Assembly: GCA_018260755.1 (NCBI GenBank)
Contig: JAGTWP010000066.1
Coordinates: 1-7,287, forward strand
Origin: Candidatus Altarchaeum sp.
GTDB taxonomy: Archaea; Altiarchaeota; Altiarchaeia; Altiarchaeales; Altiarchaeaceae
Direction: 5' to 3'
Length of the DNA stretch: 7,287 nt
Positions within the stretch are counted from its first letter, which is position 1. Each line of letters begins with the position of its first letter. A program made the translations under genes and the position numbers. Positions 1-6,219 of this stretch are shown piece by piece. The notes under the pieces were generated by a model. The model made no database searches, was not told the origin of the DNA, and saw only the letters and a program-made list of their open reading frames with translations.

Positions 1-494
1 ATACATTTAATTTTTTCTTTTGCATTTCGTTTGAAATACTGATCCTTTGTTAATAAAACATTACATTTTGATTCAATTGCAGTTGCTAAATGTACTGCAT
101 CTCCGGCGTTTAGATTAATCTCATTCATAAGTTCCATTGCATGTTCCCAACCCTTATCATTTAGATAAATAAGAGTAAATTGAACCACCATTCCTGATAT
201 CTCGCCCATAATTCCAGTAGTTTTCTTTGTTACTTTGCTAAGTTCGCTCTTTTTTAGTTCTCGGTTAAATATCTCTCTCCGGATTACATCAAATGTTTTT
301 TTATTTTCAAATTCTCTTTGCGCAAAATAATCCTCATATTCCTTGTCGAATATCTCAAGATAAGTAAAATAAGAAGTTACCAACTCCACATTATATTTAT
401 AGGCATCATTAATAAATGTAATTGTGTCCTTATCTCTTTTTCGTATATAATCAAGAAATATATTAGTGTCAAGATAACATGTATATTTATCCAT
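1..494 (-). CDS. VapC-like PIN-domain ribonuclease (C-terminus cut by window edge)
   Basis: An open frame of 164 codons starts with ATG at 494 and runs off the left edge without a stop, so only the extreme C-terminus is missing. The protein begins MDKYTCYLDTNIFLDYI, a textbook first strand of a PIN domain with metal-binding Asp9. A mid-protein acidic residue follows (Glu47, in SYFTYLEIF), then the second half of the active site in GDAVHLATA (Asp132) and LLTKDQYF (Asp151). All four acidic positions expected of a Mg-dependent PIN nuclease are therefore present. PIN proteins of this size usually cleave RNA, often as VapC toxins acting on tRNA or rRNA. A GTGA ribosome-binding element lies in the 14-bp gap after the upstream small gene, so the two are probably cotranscribed. 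No recognisable VapB (AbrB, ribbon-helix-helix or Phd type) precedes it, so toxin status is inferred; a housekeeping PIN nuclease is the alternative. Confidence 0.87.
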   Translation of the reverse strand, partial: MDKYTCYLDTNIFLDYIRKRDKDTITFINDAYKYNVELVTSYFTYLEIFDKEYEDYFAQREFENKKTFDVIRREIFNRELKKSELSKVTKKTTGIMGEISGMVVQFTLIYLNDKGWEHAMELMNEINLNAGDAVHLATAIESKCNVLLTKDQYFKRNAKEKIKC

Positions 495-508
495 ATTATG
501 TTTCTCAC
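495..508 (-). promoter_or_regulatory. Intergenic spacer with GTGA ribosome-binding element for the PIN gene
   Basis: On the minus strand the 14 bases between the small gene's TAA and the PIN ATG read GTGAGAAACATAAT. GTGA can pair with the UCAC of the archaeal 16S rRNA 3' end, with a 10-base spacer to the ATG. It is weak, but it supports ATG 494 as the start and translation from a shared transcript. Confidence 0.4.
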
Positions 509-739
509 TTATTTTTTTGATTTGCTTTTTTTTAAATGTTTTTTCACATCTCTCTGGACTTTTTTCACATCATTATCATCCTTTCTTATACCTTTATACG
601 GTCTGACTGTTTTCTTATCAGCGATTATTTTTCCCGTTCCCGTGTCAATCTTAATCCATTTCCCGGTATGCGGATCCAACGCCTGAACCCTTCCTTTAAC
701 CGCGCCCATTCGTTTATCATCTGTTTGTTTTGCCATCAT
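509..739 (-). CDS. Small lysine-rich protein of unknown function, upstream of PIN gene
   Basis: This 76-residue basic protein has no membrane segment and no cysteines. Its core reads KGRVQALDPHTGKWIKIDTG, then TGKIIADKK, then PYKGIRK. This resembles small archaeal and bacterial hypothetical proteins with a 'NPKTGKWVKRDTKTGRI...PYKGVRK' pattern; that resemblance is from memory and no function is known to me. The tail (DVKKVQRDVKKHLKKSKSKK) is strongly positive and could bind nucleic acid or ribosomes. Two adjacent ATG codons (739 and 736) could start it; either changes the product by one residue. It is the first gene of a probable two-gene transcript with the PIN nuclease, which is the position of an antitoxin, but it does not resemble a known antitoxin fold. 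Coding is supported by the patterned, conserved-looking core and the tight spacing. Confidence 0.75.
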   Translation of the reverse strand: MMAKQTDDKRMGAVKGRVQALDPHTGKWIKIDTGTGKIIADKKTVRPYKGIRKDDNDVKKVQRDVKKHLKKSKSKK

Positions 740-754
740 TAGTTTATTAAATGT

Positions 755-767
755 GAATTTAAATTTT
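755..767 (-). promoter_or_regulatory. TATA-like box for the small protein/PIN transcript
   Basis: On the minus strand AAAATTTAAATTC spans 16 to 28 bases upstream of the ATG at 739. An archaeal TATA box here would place transcription start at or near the start codon, consistent with a leaderless message; no ribosome-binding sequence precedes the ATG. The surrounding DNA is uniformly AT-rich, so the match is not very specific. Confidence 0.35.
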
Positions 768-912
768 AAGAACTTGCCTAATATTTAAGAACATAACATT
801 AATAATTAACACTAAATTAATAAATATTAAATTCTATTTCATGTTATTTACGGTCTGGTTTATTTTTTCTTTCTTTTTAGAGTAAAATTTCGGGAAGCAT
901 TTTAAGCAATGT

Positions 913-921
913 TATTTAAAA
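913..921 (+). promoter_or_regulatory. TATA-like box of the DP2 gene
   Basis: TATTTAAAA lies 57 bases before the ATG at 974 and 30 before a TTG at 947. With the usual 26-27 base distance, transcription would begin near 944. That gives either a leader of about 30 bases to the ATG or an almost leaderless message starting at TTG 947. It faces away from the minus-strand promoter, making 740-946 a divergent promoter region. Confidence 0.4.
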
Positions 922-973
922 ATTTTTATCAAAATCATAATAATAATTGGACATTAACAAAAAAGATTGGACA

Positions 974-3900
974 ATGAACATTTCGGAATATTTTAAATTT
1001 ATCGGGGAAAAAGTAGAAGAAGAATACAAAATTGCCGGTGAAGCGAGAGCAAAGAATCTTGACCCTGAAAATTTTGTTGAAGCGGTAAAAAGTAAAAATT
1101 TAGCAGAAAGGGTTGAAGCATTAGTAGGGCCTAAAGGAGTTGCTTTGGCAATTCAGTCAGGAAAAAGCACAAAAGAAATTATTGATGAAATTTTAGAAGG
1201 AAAATACGAAAACAAAAACAAAGAACAATTAGCCGAACAGGCAGTCAGAACAGGACTTGCGATTGAAACCCAGGGCGTTGTTGCCGCTCCGATAGAAGGA
1301 ATAAATAAAATTTCTATTGAGAAAAATCCTGACGGAACATCTTATCTTTCCGTTTATTTTGCGGGTCCGATAAGATCAGCTGGCGGAACCGCCCAGGGAT
1401 TAACTGTTTTAATGACAAATTACATTCAAAACAAGCTCAAACTTGAGGGCTACAGGCCATTGGACGAAGAGGTGGAAAGATATGTGCACGAAGTTATACT
1501 TTATGACAGGAGATGCAAGCCATTACAGTATTGCCCAACAGAAGATGAGATAAGAACAATAGTAAAAAATATTCCCGTGTGCGTAGATGGCGACCCAACA
1601 GAAGATGTTGAGGTTATGGCACACAGGAACTTAGATAGAATTCCAACAAACAATATCAGAGGAGGAGCATGCTTAGTTATCGGAGAAGGACTTGCATTGA
1701 AGGCAAAAAAATTGGCAAAAAAGGCAAAGGACTTTGACATTGACTGGGATTTTTTACTGTCTGTGGGAAAAAAGAAGAAAGAGGGTAGTGAAGATGATAG
1801 AGAATACGCTGCCTTTATGTCAGAAATTGTCGGCGGAAGACCTATATTTTCATTTTCAAATACTTCTGGAGGATTTAGATTACGATACGGAAGAAGTAGG
1901 GCAAGCGGAATTGCCGGAAAATCAATGCATCCAGCAACGATGATTGCTCTTGATGATTTTGTTGCGACAGGAACACAGATAAAGATGGACAGGCCGGGAA
2001 AAGGTGCAGTGATTACATCCTGTGACAGTATTGAAGGACCAATAGTTAAACTGAAAAACGGAAATGTTGTAAAACTCAGAACTTCGGAAATTGCAAGAGC
2101 AGTAAAGAAGGATATTGAGGAAATTTTATTTTTAGGAGATATTTTAATAGGGTTCTGTGATTTTTTACAGACAAACACACCTTTGCTGCCATCCGGCTAT
2201 GTTGAAGAATGGTATCGGAAGGATTTAAAGAAGGTCGGAATTGAAAAAAGTATAGGTGAAATAAATGCAATGAGTGCATCGGAAGCAATTGAAATTTCCT
2301 TAAAATATGGTATTCCTTTACATCCGAATTATTTATTATTTTGGGAAGATATTGATTTGGAAAAACTTCGTTTGCTGCTCAATTTTCTAAAAAAGGGAAA
2401 TTTAAAGGAAGAAAAATTTTATATTTCTTATGATGCAGAAAAGGATGCAAAAGAAAAACGGATTTTGGAAATTTTAGGGGTTGAACATACGATAGAGGAT
2501 AACGATGTGAATAAATTTATTGTTGTAAGCGATTATATCTCTCTGCTTTTTCCGATTGGAATGCTTGAATACAATAATCAAAAATTTAAATTTAATCTGC
2601 CCGTAAATTTAGAAGAACAATTACAAAAATTACAAAATGAAAATGATGAAAACAAAAATGAAGAAAAAAAGTATGATGAGTCCCTTCCATTGGTAAATAA
2701 AATTTCAAAAGTAATAATAAGAAAAAAAGCAGGAACTTATATAGGAACAAGGATGGGCAGACCCGAGAAGGCAAAAGAAAGAAAGATGCAGCCGCCTGTT
2801 CATTGTTTATTTCCGGTAGGTAAATACGGAGGAAAAAGCCGTTTGATAAACGAAGCGGTAAAAAATAATTATATAAACATTGAAATTTTTGACGGGAAGC
2901 AGGTAAGAAAAGGGGAGTTTAATGTCAAAGAAATGTGGGATAAGGCATTGAAAGGCCTTAATATGCAGGCACCGGATGTCCGATGCGTTGAAGGAATGAT
3001 TTCGGCAGAAAAGATTCCTGAAAAAATAGAAAAAGGAATTTTAAGGGCAAAGAATGAGGTATTTGTGTTTAAGGATGGAACAATAAGATATGATATGACC
3101 GATGTTCCGCTCACTCATTTTAAACCGAAGGAAATTTTTACCTCTATTGAAAAGCTAAGAATGCTCGGATATGATAAGGACTATAAAGGCGAGCCTCTTG
3201 TTAGTGATGAGCAAATTTTAGAGTTAAAATGTCAGGACATTATAGTTCCGAAGGGCAGTACTGATTATCTTATCAGGGTGGCAAAATTTGTTGATGATGA
3301 ATTAAATTTGCTTTACAAAATGCCGCCTTTTTACAACCTACAAAAAACAGAGGATTTAATCGGCACGATTGTTGTCGGACTTGCCCCGCATACATCAGCA
3401 GGCATCATCGGAAGAATTATCGGATTTTGTGACGCAACATGCTGTTTTGCCCATCCTCTCTGGCATACCGCAAAAAGAAGAAACACAGACGGTGACGAGG
3501 ATGCAATAATGTTACTGATGGAAACCCTGTTAAATTTCTCCAAAAAATTTTTACCCGCATCAAGAGGTGGAAGAATGGATGCCCCGCTTGTAGTTACAAT
3601 GACCTTGGATGCAAACGAGGTTGATGACGAATCACACAAGGTTGAGGTTGTTGAATCATATCCCGATGGCTTTTATGAGAGCACACTTAAATCGGCAAAT
3701 CCTTCTGATGTAAAGGTGCAGAATATTGGAGATCTGTTGAACACAAATCCATACGAAAATTTAAATTTTACGCATGATAACGGAAATTTAAGCGATGGCG
3801 TTGCCAGGACAAAATATGTGTTGTTAAAAGATATGAGATACAAAGTAGATGCACAATTAGGTCTGGCGGAAAAAATAAGAGCGGTTGATGAAAAAGTAGT

Positions 3901-4225
3901 TGCTGAAATTTTGTTAAATTCTCATTTTTTGAGGGACATTCAGGGAAATTTAAGATCATTCGGTTCGCAAAGTGTCCGGTGCGGGAAATGTAATAGCATA
4001 TACAGGAGAATTCCGTTAATTGGAAAATGTCCGAAATGTGGGGAAAAACTAATACTTACAATTAACGAAGGAGGAATCCGGAAATATTTAAAAATTTCAA
4101 TAGATATCTCAGAGAAATATAAACTTAAAAATTATATACGACAGCGACTAATCATTCTGAATGAAAATATTGATTCAATGTTCGTAGAAGCGAAAAATCA
4201 GAAAAATTTAAGTGAGTTCTGGTAA
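974..4225 (+). CDS. polC: DNA polymerase D (archaeal DNA polymerase II) large catalytic subunit DP2
   Basis: DP2 pairs with the exonuclease subunit DP1 (not in this window) to form the replicative polymerase PolD. Numbering is from ATG 974 (1083 residues). Family landmarks in order are AGPIRSAGGTAQ near 130-141, YGRSRASG from 305, MGRPEKAKERKMQPP from 594, HTSAGIIGRIIGF from 806, and the catalytic stretch KRRNTDGDEDA with Asn837, Asp839 and Asp841 matching the metal-binding NxDxD of Pyrococcus DP2. A zinc finger uses Cys1003, Cys1006, Cys1019 and Cys1022. The last eight residues, QKNLSEFW, are a perfect PCNA-binding (PIP) motif. The protein is about 180 residues shorter than the Pyrococcus form (about 1260); the central CxxC-rich zinc module expected after FPVG..GG.SR is absent. 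A charged low-complexity linker occupies about 546-573. No intein interrupts the catalytic motif. TTG 947, in frame nine codons upstream, is an alternative start; ATG was preferred because it places the conserved EYF about where Pyrococcus has it. Confidence 0.97.
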   Translation: MNISEYFKFIGEKVEEEYKIAGEARAKNLDPENFVEAVKSKNLAERVEALVGPKGVALAIQSGKSTKEIIDEILEGKYENKNKEQLAEQAVRTGLAIETQGVVAAPIEGINKISIEKNPDGTSYLSVYFAGPIRSAGGTAQGLTVLMTNYIQNKLKLEGYRPLDEEVERYVHEVILYDRRCKPLQYCPTEDEIRTIVKNIPVCVDGDPTEDVEVMAHRNLDRIPTNNIRGGACLVIGEGLALKAKKLAKKAKDFDIDWDFLLSVGKKKKEGSEDDREYAAFMSEIVGGRPIFSFSNTSGGFRLRYGRSRASGIAGKSMHPATMIALDDFVATGTQIKMDRPGKGAVITSCDSIEGPIVKLKNGNVVKLRTSEIARAVKKDIEEILFLGDILIGFCDFLQTNTPLLPSGYVEEWYRKDLKKVGIEKSIGEINAMSASEAIEISLKYGIPLHPNYLLFWEDIDLEKLRLLLNFLKKGNLKEEKFYISYDAEKDAKEKRILEILGVEHTIEDNDVNKFIVVSDYISLLFPIGMLEYNNQKFKFNLPVNLEEQLQKLQNENDENKNEEKKYDESLPLVNKISKVIIRKKAGTYIGTRMGRPEKAKERKMQPPVHCLFPVGKYGGKSRLINEAVKNNYINIEIFDGKQVRKGEFNVKEMWDKALKGLNMQAPDVRCVEGMISAEKIPEKIEKGILRAKNEVFVFKDGTIRYDMTDVPLTHFKPKEIFTSIEKLRMLGYDKDYKGEPLVSDEQILELKCQDIIVPKGSTDYLIRVAKFVDDELNLLYKMPPFYNLQKTEDLIGTIVVGLAPHTSAGIIGRIIGFCDATCCFAHPLWHTAKRRNTDGDEDAIMLLMETLLNFSKKFLPASRGGRMDAPLVVTMTLDANEVDDESHKVEVVESYPDGFYESTLKSANPSDVKVQNIGDLLNTNPYENLNFTHDNGNLSDGVARTKYVLLKDMRYKVDAQLGLAEKIRAVDEKVVAEILLNSHFLRDIQGNLRSFGSQSVRCGKCNSIYRRIPLIGKCPKCGEKLILTINEGGIRKYLKISIDISEKYKLKNYIRQRLIILNENIDSMFVEAKNQKNLSEFW

Positions 4226-4296
4226 TAAATATAAAAAACAATTTTGGCAAAATTTTCAGAAAAATTTCTAAACCCAACTTTCCCCCATAAATTAAC

Positions 4297-4316
4297 TTTT
4301 TCACGCTCAGTTTTTT
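4297..4316 (+). terminator. T-tract terminator after DP2
   Basis: A TTTTT run (4297-4301) and a TTTTTT run (4311-4316) lie 72-91 bases after the DP2 stop. Archaeal RNA polymerase terminates at such T-tracts without needing a hairpin. T-runs are common in AT-rich DNA, so this is a plausible assignment only. Confidence 0.35.
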
Positions 4317-4486
4317 GAATCTCACGAAGGAGTTGTAGTTTGTAGTTTTTGTTGGGGGTTTTAACGATTTAGACCACACATTGTTTTATCATCCTTAACA
4401 TAACTTTTTTATCGACCGCAGAAAAACGCTATTTGCCAATGAAAGTATGTGTATTTTGCAATTAGCAATAAACAATTGAAGGAAAT

Positions 4487-4518
4487 ACTTACAACAAGAA
4501 TTGATGAATATTGTAAGT
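4487..4518. repeat. Inverted repeat ACTTACAA ... TTGTAAGT
   Basis: The eight bases at 4487-4494 are the exact reverse complement of those at 4511-4518, separated by 16 bases. It could be a weak RNA hairpin or a binding site for a dimeric regulator. An 8-bp match can arise by chance in DNA this AT-rich. Confidence 0.35.
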
Positions 4519-4588
4519 CATTGAAGAATATGGTAAATTTGATAAAGTAAATTTAAATTTCTTTTTGAAAATAAAACAAAAATGTTTT

Positions 4589-4604
4589 GAAACAAATTTG
4601 TTTC
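4589..4604. repeat. Perfect 16-bp palindrome GAAACAAATTTGTTTC
   Basis: This sequence is identical to its own reverse complement. It spans the junction of repeat units 1 and 2 and most of unit 2, where AAAC/GTTT arms found in the other units are extended into a full palindrome. It is the best candidate for the strongest binding site of whatever protein reads the array. Confidence 0.7.
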
Positions 4605-4699
4605 ATAACAAAACTGTTTCATAACAAAACTGTTTCAAAAAAGCAAATCATTTTTTCTTAATATTTATTGATGAAAATAAAATTAATAAAACAAAACTG

Positions 4700-4707
4700 T
4701 TTTAAAA
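4700..4707 (+). promoter_or_regulatory. Candidate TATA box TTTTAAAA inside the repeat array
   Basis: TTTTAAAA straddles the boundary of repeat units 5 and 6, centred about 34 bases upstream of ATG 4738. Transcription would then begin near 4730, leaving a very short leader, in keeping with the absence of a ribosome-binding site. If correct, a protein occupying units 5-7 would block or assist the basal factors directly. Other AT-rich segments nearby, such as TTAATATTTATT at 4658-4669, could also serve. Confidence 0.35.
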
Positions 4708-4737
4708 CAAAACTGTTTCATAATAAGATCGTTTTAA

Positions 4738-6219
4738 ATGGATAAAACAACAAAGTTAAGAATATCTTTAATGCCACTTGATGACCCAAATCCTTTTGGA
4801 AGAGATGATACATTACACGAAATAGAAAGGTGTATCTCTAATTATGAAAACCTAATATTGTTAGGTGCCAGAAGAATTGGAAAAACATCATTGCTAAACG
4901 CTATAAGGAAAAGGAAAGAGGAAGGATACAAAATAGAGAGAGAATACGAAGTAATTTTCTACGACTGTGAAGAACACAGAAAAATAAATCAATTCTTTGC
5001 AAAGTTGTTTGTATCTACAACAGTTCCAAAAATTTTTGTTTCTTCTATTGGAAAGAAAAGCAAAGGAGAACTTGGAGAGGAAAGAGAAGTTGCTGAAAAA
5101 ACTATAAAGGGACAAGGATGTGAGCCGTTTCTTATTGAAAATATTGTGGAGTCTGATAATGGAACGAAAGTTGAAGAGAAAAATATTAAAAATTCATTTG
5201 CATTTCTTTTAATATTGGGAAAAGAAAAAAGTGATAAGGTAATAGATGAGTACAACTTCGCAATAAAATATAGTATTCCTATATTATGTTTAATAAAGGG
5301 GTTGGACGACAAAGAAAGAGATCATTCAATAATAAATATAATAAAAGATTTAGAAGAAAATGAAAGAGGAATTTATAAAAGATATGAAAATTTAGGCGAG
5401 TTTAAAAAGGTTTTAGAAACGGTGATAGAAGATAAAAAAGAAGAATGGAAGAAAAAGTGGATAAAAAGGTCTGAAAGTGATTCTTTTAGGGATGCTGGAG
5501 ATTCGTTTTTTACAAGTATTGAAAAGCAGACAAACAGGAGATTTTTAATACTCATTGATGAATTCGGAGAACTGAAAAGAGGTGATAAAAAAAACTTTGA
5601 TGAGTTTTTGCCATATTTTAAGACGAAGAGAGCGGGATTGAAAAATTGCACATTTGTTATTACTGGCTCTGAAAATGTATTTATGAGATCTTACGCCAAA
5701 TATTTTGGAGAATTTAAACGCATAAAAATAGAGAAATTTGACATTAAGACTGCAAAAGAGCTTATAATAAATGAACTGGGATGGGATAAACAAAATATAT
5801 TTTTGGATAAAATCATTGAAATAAGCGGAACGCTTCCAAAGGATTTGGTGTATGTCATTAGCGAATTGAGGGATTGGAACGAACAAAATTTTGGTAATAA
5901 TGAAGCAAAAAATATTATTGTAAAGATAATTGAGAAAGATTCGGAGTTTAAAATAGATAAACAATATACTTTTCTTGATGAAAATGAGAAAAATTTTATT
6001 AAGAATATTTCTGAAATTATTCCCGCATCAAAAAGAGAGATTTTAAGCAAGTACCATGAAGAGGAAATTTTTGAGAAGATATGCGATGAATATTTTATTT
6101 TGGATGAGAAAGACGGAAAATACGAATTTGTATCAAAGTTGATGTGGTGGAAGACAATTTATGACAATGATAAAGAAAAATTCAACAAACTCTTAGATAA
6201 TATGTTTAAAAATGGCTGA
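4738..6219 (+). CDS. STAND/ATPase_2-like NTPase with inserted DUF4062/TIR-like domain and C-terminal winged helix
   Basis: The protein has 493 residues. NPFGRDDTLHEIE (18-30) and Walker A GARRIGKTSLL (43-53) match the archaeal ATPase_2/MNS class of STAND NTPases. Walker B FLILIDEFGEL (Asp274, Glu275) and a sensor strand FVITGS (306-311) follow, then KFDIKTAKELI. The Walker motifs are over 220 residues apart, because residues about 96-235 look like a separate domain. That domain starts KIFVSS, continues with GEEREVAEKTI, and contains FAFLLILGKEKSDKVIDEYNFAIKYSIPILCLIK, the pattern I associate with DUF4062 and related TIR-like or nucleoside-deoxyribosyltransferase-like folds; Glu171 could be catalytic. 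A winged helix is likely at about 413-475. There is no signal peptide or membrane segment, so it is cytoplasmic. ATG 4738 directly follows the repeat array and overlaps no other frame. Its stop overlaps the next gene's start by 8 bp, so the two are coupled. The NTPase call is firm, the inserted domain probable, and the role in defence or signalling inferred. Confidence 0.85.
   Translation: MDKTTKLRISLMPLDDPNPFGRDDTLHEIERCISNYENLILLGARRIGKTSLLNAIRKRKEEGYKIEREYEVIFYDCEEHRKINQFFAKLFVSTTVPKIFVSSIGKKSKGELGEEREVAEKTIKGQGCEPFLIENIVESDNGTKVEEKNIKNSFAFLLILGKEKSDKVIDEYNFAIKYSIPILCLIKGLDDKERDHSIINIIKDLEENERGIYKRYENLGEFKKVLETVIEDKKEEWKKKWIKRSESDSFRDAGDSFFTSIEKQTNRRFLILIDEFGELKRGDKKNFDEFLPYFKTKRAGLKNCTFVITGSENVFMRSYAKYFGEFKRIKIEKFDIKTAKELIINELGWDKQNIFLDKIIEISGTLPKDLVYVISELRDWNEQNFGNNEAKNIIVKIIEKDSEFKIDKQYTFLDENEKNFIKNISEIIPASKREILSKYHEEEIFEKICDEYFILDEKDGKYEFVSKLMWWKTIYDNDKEKFNKLLDNMFKNG

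Larger units (their letters stand above)
4226..4737. other. 512-bp gene-free region between DP2 and the NTPase pair
   Basis: No open frame here looks coding, and no tRNA or other stable RNA pattern is visible. The first third holds T-tracts that probably end the DP2 transcript and a G/T-rich patch near 4331-4362 with TTGTAGTTTGTAG and a GGGGG run. The middle has an imperfect hairpin (4487-4518). The last 163 bp are a repeat array reaching the next start codon. The composition is still more AT-rich in the last third. Confidence 0.7.
4575..4737 (+). repeat. Array of seven 16-bp repeats (AACAAAACTGTTTCAT) ending at the start codon
   Basis: Four contiguous units (starts 4575, 4591, 4607, 4623) and, after a 51-bp gap, three more (starts 4690, 4706, 4722) share the consensus AACAAAACTGTTTCAT. 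Matches to it are 12, 14, 16, 15, 14, 16 and 10 of 16 bases in order, so the outer units are the most decayed. Each good unit carries AAAC-T-GTTT, a small dyad around a central T, suggesting one dimer-binding site per unit. The last unit ends at 4737 and ATG is 4738-4740. Tandem dyads over a promoter suggest an operator array; iterons of a replication origin are the other reading. There are no spacers as in CRISPR. Confidence 0.85.

Noticed and set aside
318-742. Plus-strand open frames opposite the PIN and small genes
   Set aside because: They are Phe/Ile/Ser-rich mirror readings of two better-supported minus-strand genes.
1501-2178. 225-codon minus-strand open frame opposite DP2
   Set aside because: It lies wholly antisense to conserved DP2 blocks and its serine/phenylalanine-rich product is what an antisense reading of an AT-rich gene gives.
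3380-3520. Intein in DP2 at the catalytic motif
   Set aside because: Some archaeal DP2 genes carry one, but here the HTSAGIIG-to-NTDGDED region is continuous with no intervening sequence.
4152-4379. 75-codon minus-strand open frame after DP2
   Set aside because: It overlaps the conserved PIP-motif end of DP2, shows no family resemblance, and crosses the probable T-tract terminators.
4456-4468. Hairpin TTGC-AATTA-GCAA as a regulatory structure
   Set aside because: The four-base stem is too short to distinguish from chance in this AT-rich region.
4575-4737. CRISPR array
   Set aside because: The repeat units are 16 bp and mostly contiguous, with no spacers of regular size, and no cas gene is present.
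4738-6219. Orc1/Cdc6 replication initiator beside an origin
   Set aside because: The repeats and winged helix suggested it, but GARRIGKTSLL, IDEFGEL and the ITGS sensor are of the STAND/ATPase_2 kind, and the large inserted domain does not fit Orc1/Cdc6. Iteron function of the repeats is kept only as an alternative.
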